Source of the DNA: Anaerolineaceae bacterium
Lineage (GTDB): Bacteria > Chloroflexota > Anaerolineae > Aggregatilineales > Phototrophicaceae
DNA: 5,131 bases
NCBI GenBank assembly: GCA_020634135.1
Contig: JACKCG010000023.1
Coordinates: 1 to 5,131 of the forward strand
Reading direction: 5' to 3'
Positions 1 through 5,131 of the stretch are shown one piece after another (position 1 is the stretch's first letter; every line of letters starts with the position of its first letter). The position numbers were made by a program, and so were the translations under genes. Below the pieces are notes generated by a model. The model saw only the letters and a program-made list of their open reading frames with translations. It made no database searches and was not told the DNA's origin.

Positions 1-1
1 C

Positions 2-523
2 ATCTCCGAGCAGGTGCTGCACGCAAATCCCGGCCTCAACCGCCAGGGGCTGCTGGCCGCGCTGCAAACTGTCTTCGATGTGCAGAAGGTCATCCTCACG
101 CCGCGCTTGAAACGCGAAGAAACCGGGCATGTTGACCTGGTCGTCAAGCTGGCTGATGCCCAAACCATCCTCGTCACCGCGCCGGACGTGATTTATAACG
201 GGGAGCAGCTGCGGCGGGCGGCTGACCTGTTTCGCCACGAGACGAATGCCGCCGGGCAGCCTTACCGCGTGCTGGAACTGCCCGCCCCACCCTTGTATCT
301 CAACTGGTTCGTTTACCCCATCTGGCGCAGCTATACCAATGCCCTGACTGTCAACGGGCGTGTGCTGGTGCCAATCTTCAATATCCGGCAGGATGAAAAA
401 GCGTTAGCAACTTACCAGGACGCGCTGCCGGACTACACCATTATCCCGGTGGACTGTTCACTGAGCGTCAATGGCGGCGGCGCTGTCCACTGCCTCACGC
501 GGGAGATTCCACGTCAGCATTAG
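2..523 (+). CDS. Peptidylarginine/agmatine deiminase family protein (C-terminal part)
   Basis: This frame is open to the left edge, so the gene starts outside the window and only about 173 C-terminal residues are present, against roughly 340-370 for the family. A GTG at 14 lies inside the protein and is not the start. The family (PAD_porph fold, guanidine-group-modifying enzymes) hydrolyses agmatine or peptidyl/free arginine to a ureido product and ammonia through a Cys-His-Asp site. Two of its hallmarks are visible: ETGHVD, with the His codon at 128-130 and the Asp at 134-136, and NGGGAVHCLTREIP near the C-terminus, with the catalytic Cys codon at 491-493. The segment RSYTNALTVNGRVLVP is the usual strand between them. 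The catalytic residues I can see are intact, so the enzyme is probably active. Agmatine deiminase (polyamine pathway) and a PAD-like enzyme cannot be separated without the N-terminal half. No signal peptide can be judged. It converges on the aminotransferase gene with a 28-bp gap that shows no terminator hairpin. Confidence 0.86.
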   Translation: MSEQVLHANPGLNRQGLLAALQTVFDVQKVILTPRLKREETGHVDLVVKLADAQTILVTAPDVIYNGEQLRRAADLFRHETNAAGQPYRVLELPAPPLYLNWFVYPIWRSYTNALTVNGRVLVPIFNIRQDEKALATYQDALPDYTIIPVDCSLSVNGGGAVHCLTREIPRQH

Positions 524-551
524 GCACGGACAGTTGTCTCTCATACCTGGC

Positions 552-1814
552 CTATAAACTTCGCAAAGCGTTTTCCAGCCGGGCGATTTCAGCAGGCGTG
601 TTATAGTGCGCCAGCCCAACCCGCACCATACCATGCGCGCCATGCCCCAGCCGCTCCATGATTTCCTGGGCATAATAATTCCCATTCCACACGTAGATAT
701 GCTGCTCTGCCAGGTGTTCCGCGACCTCCAGTGGAATGTGGCCGGCCTGGGTGAAAACCACCGTCGGCACGCGGTCATGATACCGTGCCGGTTCAGTGAT
801 GCCATAGATGCGCACACCGGGTATGCCTTGCAGCATAGCGATCAACCGGCTCACCAGGTCACGTTCGTAGGCTTGCAGTGTCGCCATACCGGTCTTGAGC
901 GCCAACCGCCGCCCGGCAAACCCAGGGAATGACTCGGCAAACACTGCGCCATATTCGCGCCCGATTCCTGCCAGATAATCCACCGCTGCGCCCACAGCGG
1001 CAATGGTCTCGAAGCTAGGTGTGCCAGTCTCCCAGCGGAAGGGCGCTTCGTCGTGCGAGGGGCGAACCTTATACACCGGCAGGTCGCTCAACAGGTCATG
1101 CCGCCCCCACAGAACCCCGATATGTGGCCCATAGAATTTGTACGCCGAACACAGCAGGAAATCGCAGCCAATCGCCTGCACATCCAGCGGGATATGCGGC
1201 GCACTCTGCACTGCATCCACCACGTAGAGCGCCCCCGCCGCGTGTGCCATCTGCGCGATCTGCGCTACCGGGTTGATCGTGCCGACGGCGTTCGAGGCGT
1301 GGACAGTCGCCACGACCCGTGTCTTATCGGTCAGGGCGGCTTCCAGGCTGTCCATATCCAATGTGCAGTCGCGCTCGATAATATCCACCCAGCGCACTGT
1401 CAGGCCATGATCCTCGGCAATCCGCAGCCAGGGCGCGACATTGGCATCATGATCCATGCGTGTCAGCACGATCTCATCTCCTGGGCGCAGTGTTTTCGCC
1501 AGCGCCCGGCTCAGGCTAAAATTCAGCGTCGTCATATTCGGCCCGAACACGATTTCATCTGTACGAGGCGCATTCAGGAAATCGGCGACTTTTTCACGGG
1601 TTGCCTGGGTCATGGCGTCGCTGCGCTGGCTGGTAGCGAACGCGCCGCCGGAATTGGCGTTCATGTGGGTGTAATAGTCTGCTACCGCCTGAATAACGGC
1701 CTGTGGCACCTGAGTCCCGGCGGGATTATCGAAGAACACCGGGAACGTGTTGTCGGAAACCGGCTGGTTGAGCGCGGGGAACAGGGAACGTACCGCGTCA
1801 GCATGAAAAGACAT
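552..1814 (-). CDS. Class V aminotransferase, cysteine desulfurase-like (VC1184-type subfamily)
   Basis: This is a complete 420-residue PLP enzyme of fold type I, similar in length to SufS/Csd proteins. The Schiff-base lysine is K226 in CSAYKFYGPHIGVLWG, and D200 in VVDAVQSAPH should pair with the PLP ring nitrogen. Other family landmarks are FFDNPAGTQVP near residue 30, MDHDANVAPW at 120-129 and HASNAVGTINP at 172-182. Three desulfurase residues are replaced when aligned by eye to SufS. The catalytic Cys of RTGHHCAQ becomes Tyr381 (WNGNYYAQ), the His before the lysine becomes Tyr225, and the second His of HHAN becomes Asp123. It is therefore probably not a cysteine desulfurase despite the usual database name; this pattern is typical of the VC1184-like subfamily (TIGR01976 as I recall it), whose reaction is unknown to me. 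The ATG at 1812-1814 is preceded by AAGGA (complement of 1823-1827) with 8-nt spacing. It is monocistronic here, divergent from the kinase operon, and is predicted to be cytoplasmic. Confidence 0.9.
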   Translation of the reverse strand: MSFHADAVRSLFPALNQPVSDNTFPVFFDNPAGTQVPQAVIQAVADYYTHMNANSGGAFATSQRSDAMTQATREKVADFLNAPRTDEIVFGPNMTTLNFSLSRALAKTLRPGDEIVLTRMDHDANVAPWLRIAEDHGLTVRWVDIIERDCTLDMDSLEAALTDKTRVVATVHASNAVGTINPVAQIAQMAHAAGALYVVDAVQSAPHIPLDVQAIGCDFLLCSAYKFYGPHIGVLWGRHDLLSDLPVYKVRPSHDEAPFRWETGTPSFETIAAVGAAVDYLAGIGREYGAVFAESFPGFAGRRLALKTGMATLQAYERDLVSRLIAMLQGIPGVRIYGITEPARYHDRVPTVVFTQAGHIPLEVAEHLAEQHIYVWNGNYYAQEIMERLGHGAHGMVRVGLAHYNTPAEIARLENALRSL

Positions 1815-2081
1815 GGGCTTTATCCTTATTTGATAGCTGCCTGCAATGCATAAGATTCTGCAATACTACCGTATCCGCCGCCGCTCGGCGATAACCCACG
1901 AGTCCATCGGGCAAATAGGACGAATTTCTCTTATCGCTGTCGCACCGGGTTTAGGGTATACTCGCCATAATAGGGATTCTATCGGGTGTATGCAGCCATT
2001 TCAGAATACCCGGCTCAGCACTCCATTATTGTTTGTATCTATTGGCTTTAGTGTTTCATTTATAGGAGTAAGGTTAACTCT
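1815..2081. promoter_or_regulatory. Divergent intergenic region with promoters for both sides
   Basis: This 267-bp gap separates two genes that run away from each other, so both the aminotransferase and the kinase operon should start transcription here. The right end is AT-rich: 2021-2080 has 19 G/C of 60, far below the surrounding genes. A TATACT hexamer at 1957-1962 resembles a sigma-70 -10 box on the + strand, and CATAAT follows at 1966-1971, but neither has a convincing -35 box at 16-18 bp. A 7-bp inverted repeat, GCGATAA at 1888-1894 and TTATCGC at 1931-1937, could be paired operator half-sites or chance. No riboswitch, tRNA or credible small gene was seen. That promoters lie here follows from the gene layout; the individual boxes are only suggestive. 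Confidence 0.5.
2064..2073 (+). promoter_or_regulatory. Ribosome binding site that sets the GTG start of the kinase
   Basis: AGGAGTAAGG precedes the GTG at 2082. The TAAGG part sits 8 nt from the start, and the AGGAG part 13 nt. An in-frame TAG at 2049-2051 closes the frame just upstream and no ATG lies between it and the GTG, so the GTG is the best-supported start. Confidence 0.7.
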
Positions 2082-3689
2082 GTGCAAGATATTGAGAGTC
2101 TGCTTTACCAGAATCGCCTGCTGACGGAAGAGGTGAAACGCCGAATTGACCAGCTCGCCGCGATCAACACGGTAGCGACCAGCGTGAGCCAGTCATTGGA
2201 CCTGAACCGCACCCTCAAAACGGCACTTCAGGCGGTACTGAATGTGGTTGGTGCCGATGCCGGGGGTATCAGCCTGATTGACTACGAGGCGCAGGAAGTT
2301 GTTTTACGCGCCCAGCACGGCTGGGAACATGACTTCACCAACCCGCCAATGCGGGTCGCAGTCAGCAGTGGTATGTCCGGGCGGGTGATCGCATCGGATA
2401 ACGTGGTATTGGATAATAACCTGGATGGCAGCGAAGAACTCGCCGTGCCACGCTTCCACGATGAGCATTTCCGGGCGATTGCGATGGCGCCCATGCACGC
2501 ACGCGGCAAAATCATCGGCATCCTGAGCATCATGAGCAAGAAGACGGAAGCCTTTGACGATGAAATCATCACCGTCCTGAAAGCGATTGCGGATACTGTC
2601 GGCGTGGCGCTGGATAATGCCCGGTTATATGAGAACTCCGTTGAGCATGAACAGCGGTTGGATGCCATCTTGCAGTCCACCGCCGATGGCATCATCGCCA
2701 CTGACCATAATGGGCGCATCCACCTCATCAACCATGCAGCCGAGTCGATGTTCGATGTCAGCGCCCGCAAGCTAATCGGGATGCCTCTGCGGGAATCCCC
2801 GATTCACCCCCGTGTTCGCGACTCACTGTTGTTCGCGCTTTCTTCAGATAAAGGCAGCAGCAAGGCGATCAAGGTCTCGCTCGACAATGACCAGGTGGTT
2901 GCATTGAGCGTGTCACCAGTCTATGTGGAAAGCCAGGTAGACCACGGGAAACAGACCGATGGCTGGGTCATCGTGACACAAGACCTCACCTACATGCGTG
3001 AAGAAGAAATGGCACGCACCGAGTTCATCCGTGCCGCCGCTCATGACATGCGAAATCCGCTCGGCGTAACCATCAGTTCATTGAATATGCTGCGGGATAT
3101 CGTCAAGGATGTGGCTGACCCGGCCAATGAAGTCGTTGGACTGGCGCTCAACGGAGTGAACCGGCTGCAAGACCTGATTAACGATGTCCTCAACCTGGAG
3201 CAGATTGAAAGCGGATATGATGTCAACCTGTCGGAAGTGGATATAAAGGACATGATCCGCGAGATTGGCGCGGAAGTCAGACCACTGTTGCAAGAGCGCT
3301 CGCTCACATTTACTACCGAGCTACCGGACGATCTGCCCATCCCCCAGGTTGACCGCAAATGGGTACGGCGGGCTATTGTCAATTATGTGGATAATGCTAT
3401 CAAATATACCCAATCGGGCGGCACAATCACCGTCCGCGCATTCCCCAACGATATGCTGCTGCACATTGAAGTCGTGGATAACGGCCCCGGCATCCCCAAA
3501 GAAGCACAGTCACGCCTGTTTGAGCGTTTCTACCGCGTTACCGGGTCGGAAAAGATTCGCGGCACCGGGCTGGGGTTAGCAATCGTGAAGTCCGTCGCCG
3601 AAGCGCATGGCGGCGGTGTGTATGTACGCAGCCAGAAAGGGAAGGGGAGCACCTTCGGCATTACCTTGCTGATGGCCGGCGCACCTTAA
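2082..3689 (+). CDS. Soluble GAF-PAS sensor histidine kinase
   Basis: This 535-residue kinase has no membrane-spanning stretch or signal peptide, so it should sense a cytoplasmic cue. Domain order: a short charged helix, probably coiled coil (about 1-30); GAF domain (about 30-182, ending VGVALDNARLYENS); linker helix (183-197); PAS domain (about 193-305, with ADGIIATDHNGRIHLIN at its start); HisKA dimerisation helices (about 311-377); HATPase_c (about 420-533). The H-box is AAAHDMRNPLG with phospho-acceptor His321 (codon 3042-3044); Asp322 and Asn325 sit where HisKA kinases keep residues for autokinase and phosphatase activity. The N-box is VNYVDNAIKYT (N434, N438), G1 is DNGPG (466-470), the F-box is FERF (480-483), and G2 is GTGLGLA (494-500). 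All catalytic boxes are intact, so it should be an active kinase. The signal is unknown: GAF domains bind cyclic nucleotides, haem or small molecules, but I see no diagnostic residue. It leads the kinase-receiver operon and starts at GTG. Confidence 0.95.
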   Translation: MQDIESLLYQNRLLTEEVKRRIDQLAAINTVATSVSQSLDLNRTLKTALQAVLNVVGADAGGISLIDYEAQEVVLRAQHGWEHDFTNPPMRVAVSSGMSGRVIASDNVVLDNNLDGSEELAVPRFHDEHFRAIAMAPMHARGKIIGILSIMSKKTEAFDDEIITVLKAIADTVGVALDNARLYENSVEHEQRLDAILQSTADGIIATDHNGRIHLINHAAESMFDVSARKLIGMPLRESPIHPRVRDSLLFALSSDKGSSKAIKVSLDNDQVVALSVSPVYVESQVDHGKQTDGWVIVTQDLTYMREEEMARTEFIRAAAHDMRNPLGVTISSLNMLRDIVKDVADPANEVVGLALNGVNRLQDLINDVLNLEQIESGYDVNLSEVDIKDMIREIGAEVRPLLQERSLTFTTELPDDLPIPQVDRKWVRRAIVNYVDNAIKYTQSGGTITVRAFPNDMLLHIEVVDNGPGIPKEAQSRLFERFYRVTGSEKIRGTGLGLAIVKSVAEAHGGGVYVRSQKGKGSTFGITLLMAGAP

Positions 3690-3735
3690 AACAACCAGAA
3701 ACCCACATACTAATCCTGGGTGCAAAGGGGATAAC

Positions 3736-4152
3736 ATGCCTACCTGGATTGTCGTGGAAGATGAACCTGATCTGTATAAAGTCGTCTCAGCCCTCTGCGA
3801 TATGATGGGTGTGCAGTCGGCTGGGTTTGCCAGCGGTGAAGAAATTGTCGCCTGGATTCGCCAGGTAGACGAGAGCGAGTATCAGGGCCAACTGCCCCAA
3901 CTGGCGCTCATTGATATTCGCCTGCCGGGGAAAATTGATGGTGTTAAAGTGGGGGCGCGGCTGCGGCGCAGCCCGGTACTGGGCGACATCGCCATCATCC
4001 TCATGACCGCCTTTCACCTCTCGCCCCGGCAGGAAAAAGATGCCATCAAAAAATCCGGCGCAGACCTGTTGTTTTACAAGCCGCTGCCAGGGCCGGATGC
4101 CTTCAGAGCGATGGTAGACAAGGTGATGAACCAGCGCCTGCTTGAGGAGTGA
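3736..4152 (+). CDS. Stand-alone receiver-domain response regulator
   Basis: This 138-residue protein is one CheY-like receiver domain with nothing attached. The acidic pocket is E8-D9 (VVEDEPD), the phospho-acceptor is Asp60 in ALIDIRLPG (codon 3913-3915), the switch Thr is T91 in ILMTAF, and the conserved Lys is K115 in FYKPLP. All the residues needed for phosphorylation are present. Between helix 2 and strand 3 there is a longer loop than in CheY (about residues 43-55, VDESEYQGQLPQ), and GKIDG carries one residue more than the usual PGMDG type. The ATG is preceded by AAAGGGG at 3724-3730 with 5-nt spacing. It lies 46 bp behind the kinase with no terminator between, so the two are very likely co-transcribed and cognate. 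With no DNA-binding or enzymatic output it probably acts by protein contact, by passing phosphate onward, or as a phosphate sink for the kinase; which one cannot be told here. Confidence 0.93.
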   Translation: MPTWIVVEDEPDLYKVVSALCDMMGVQSAGFASGEEIVAWIRQVDESEYQGQLPQLALIDIRLPGKIDGVKVGARLRRSPVLGDIAIILMTAFHLSPRQEKDAIKKSGADLLFYKPLPGPDAFRAMVDKVMNQRLLEE

Positions 4153-4154
4153 GC

Positions 4155-4910
4155 CTACAGTTCCAGCGCGGCCCGGATGCGGCGGGCGATGACGCCGAAT
4201 TCGTCACGGTAGGTGTCTTCGATACTGCGCGGGCGGGCCAGTGGAACGGGGATATCCGCGATAATCTTCCCCGGACGCCGGCTCATCACCAGGACGCGAT
4301 CCGCCAGCAGCACGGCCTCATGAATGTTGTGTGTCACCATAAAAACGGTCTGCCGGTCCCGCGCCCACAACCGGAGTAAGTCCACGCTGATCTGTTCGCG
4401 GGTCATCGCATCGAGTGCGCCAAACGGCTCATCCAGCAGCAGCACTGCCGGACGCTGGATGAGGACTCGCCCCAACGCAACCCGCTGTGCCATCCCACCG
4501 GAAAGCTCTCCCGGATACGCCGCCGCGAAATCCGCCAGTTCCAGCGCGGGCAGCAGCGCCTCAACCCGGCGGCGCTGTTCGGCCTGGGCGACTCCTGCGA
4601 GTTCCAGCGGCAGGGCGATATTTTCAACTACGGTGCGCCAGGGCATCAGGTTGGCTTCCTGGAACATCAGCCCAACCTGTGGCATAGGAGACAGAACCGG
4701 GGCATTATCGAGCAGCACCTGCCCCTGAGTGGGCTTTTGCAGACCGGCCAGGATACGGATCAGAGTACTCTTGCCACAGCCGCTCGGCCCGACCAGACAG
4801 GTGAACGACCCGCGTTGGATGGTGCAGGAAATCGGGTCAAGCGCCATGAGATGGCCCCCGTCCGGCGCATCATAGACCGCTGTCACATTCTGAATCACGA
4901 GTCCGGCCAT
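4155..4910 (-). CDS. ABC transporter ATP-binding protein (nitrate/sulfonate/taurine-type importer)
   Basis: This 251-residue ATPase has the usual length of the SsuB/TauB/NrtD/ThiZ-like group. It would sit on the inner face of the membrane and drive import by hydrolysing ATP. Visible motifs in order: Walker A GPSGCGKST (41-49), Q-loop Gln84 in MFQEANLMPW, signature ELSGGMAQRVALGR (135-148), Walker B VLLLDEPFGALD (156-167, catalytic Glu161) and H-loop VTHNIHEA (His194). The FQEANLMPW Q-loop and the tail MSRRPGKIIADIPVPL are characteristic of this subfamily. Substrate could be nitrate, sulfonates, taurine, bicarbonate or a thiamine-pyrimidine precursor; sequence alone does not decide. The ATG at 4908-4910 opens the subfamily's standard N-terminus (MAGLVIQNVT). 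No permease or substrate-binding gene is in the window; downstream is the convergent response regulator, 2 bp away, so any partners must lie upstream beyond the glycosyltransferase or elsewhere. Confidence 0.95.
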   Translation of the reverse strand: MAGLVIQNVTAVYDAPDGGHLMALDPISCTIQRGSFTCLVGPSGCGKSTLIRILAGLQKPTQGQVLLDNAPVLSPMPQVGLMFQEANLMPWRTVVENIALPLELAGVAQAEQRRRVEALLPALELADFAAAYPGELSGGMAQRVALGRVLIQRPAVLLLDEPFGALDAMTREQISVDLLRLWARDRQTVFMVTHNIHEAVLLADRVLVMSRRPGKIIADIPVPLARPRSIEDTYRDEFGVIARRIRAALEL

Positions 4911-4920
4911 ACTTTTTCAC

Positions 4921-4927
4921 TTCCTCT
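4921..4927 (-). promoter_or_regulatory. Ribosome binding site of the ABC ATPase, overlapping the upstream stop
   Basis: Read on the - strand, AGAGGAA lies 10 nt before the ATPase ATG. Its first two bases are the last two of the TAG stop (4926-4928) of the glycosyltransferase. This arrangement suggests the two genes share a message and may be translationally coupled. Confidence 0.65.
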
Positions 4928-5131
4928 ACAAATACCCGGCGATGATCTCCACGAACTGTCGTGCCCGGTGCTGGAAGGTGTGTTCCTTGAGGACACGTTC
5001 CCGCGCCGCCGCCCCCATCGCCAGCCGTTCGCTCTCATGCGCCAGCAGGTAGCGGTAGCGGTCAATCGCTTCCTCCTCGGAATGCACAATGATGAGTTCC
5101 TTATCCGGCTCGAACCAGGTTTCGATGCCCT
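4926..5131 (-). CDS. CgeB-like glycosyltransferase, C-terminal fragment
   Basis: Read leftwards from the right edge, one frame stays open for 67 codons to a TAG at 4926-4928; the start is outside the window. The peptide begins GIETWFEPDKELIIVHS and contains AARERVLKEHTFQHRARQF near its end. This is the typical tail of GT-B glycosyltransferases of the CgeB/YkvP group (Glyco_trans_1_2 domain): a 'G-E-x-FEPGKE' nucleotide-sugar region, then a helical stretch 'AxxARxRVLxEHTYxHRAxQ'. The conserved Glu in GIETWFEP is in the region that contacts the nucleotide sugar in related enzymes. Full-length relatives have several hundred residues, so most of the protein is missing here. Donor and acceptor sugars cannot be inferred; a role in surface polysaccharide or protein glycosylation is the usual guess. 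Another - strand frame over 4895-5089 is also open, but its product is Arg/Trp/Ser-rich and matches nothing, so this frame is the coding one. It precedes the ABC ATPase by 15 bp. Confidence 0.82.
   Translation of the reverse strand, partial: GIETWFEPDKELIIVHSEEEAIDRYRYLLAHESERLAMGAAARERVLKEHTFQHRARQFVEIIAGYL

Noticed and set aside
524..551. Possible bidirectional terminator between the two left-hand convergent genes
   Set aside because: The 28-bp gap contains only a 4-bp GACA/TGTC repeat around 529-538 with no T-tract; not enough to call a terminator.
1053..1853. A 266-codon open frame on the + strand, antisense to the aminotransferase gene
   Set aside because: The product is rich in His, Arg, Gln and Cys and resembles no family; the opposite strand encodes a clear PLP enzyme with all its fold motifs. 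It is a by-product of codon bias in a GC-rich gene.
1846..2124. A 92-codon + strand frame across the divergent intergenic region
   Set aside because: It runs through the promoter region and 43 bp into the kinase gene in another frame, has no good ribosome binding site, and its product is not recognisable.
2282..2770. A 162-codon open frame on the - strand inside the kinase gene
   Set aside because: It lies entirely within the GAF-PAS coding region, has a Ser/Ala/Met-rich product with no recognisable domain, and lacks supporting context.
3701..3721. ACCCA/TGGGT inverted repeat between the kinase and receiver genes
   Set aside because: A 5-bp stem with an 11-base loop and no T-tract is too weak for a terminator; the two genes remain a likely single transcript.
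4171..4206. Two 5-bp stem-loops as possible terminators of the receiver transcript
   Set aside because: Both lie in ATPase coding sequence, have 7-base loops and no T-tract on either strand; chance in GC-rich sequence is the simpler explanation.
4895..5089. A 64-codon - strand frame between the ATPase and the right edge
   Set aside because: Its product is dominated by Arg, Trp and Ser, and the neighbouring frame encodes a recognisable glycosyltransferase tail, so this one is a shadow.

Overview
The window is ordinary bacterial chromosome, about 55-58% G+C by eye. It holds six protein genes or gene parts and no RNA gene, mobile element, CRISPR array or long repeat that I could find. The GAF-PAS soluble kinase, its lone receiver partner and the cysteine-free class V aminotransferase would fit an environmental Chloroflexota (Anaerolineae-like) genome. 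That assignment is inferred from protein style only and is weak.

Layout, left to right: (1) positions 2-523, + strand, the C-terminal half of a peptidylarginine deiminase / agmatine deiminase family enzyme, cut by the window edge; (2) 552-1814, - strand, a complete PLP-dependent class V aminotransferase of the 'cysteine desulfurase-like' VC1184 subfamily, convergent with gene 1; (3) a 267-bp divergent intergenic region, AT-rich towards its right end, which should hold promoters for both sides; (4) 2082-3689, + strand, a soluble GAF-PAS sensor histidine kinase with a GTG start; (5) 3736-4152, + strand, a stand-alone receiver-domain response regulator, 46 bp downstream and almost certainly the kinase's partner; (6) 4155-4910, - strand, an ABC transporter ATPase of the nitrate/sulfonate/taurine/pyrimidine-precursor type, whose stop lies only 2 bp from the response regulator stop; (7) 4926-5131, - strand, the C-terminal tail of a CgeB-like glycosyltransferase, cut by the right edge and 15 bp upstream of the ATPase gene.

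How they work together: the kinase and receiver form a two-gene signalling operon with no DNA-binding output, so the signal must pass to another protein. The glycosyltransferase and the ABC ATPase look co-transcribed leftwards, but no permease or binding protein is visible. The two enzymes on the left are convergent neighbours with no evident pathway link.

I found no clear sign of a new defence or mobile system. The points most worth a second look are the aminotransferase that has lost the desulfurase cysteine and two histidines, the receiver-only partner of the kinase, the orphan ATPase behind a glycosyltransferase, and the nearly touching convergent gene ends at 4152/4155.
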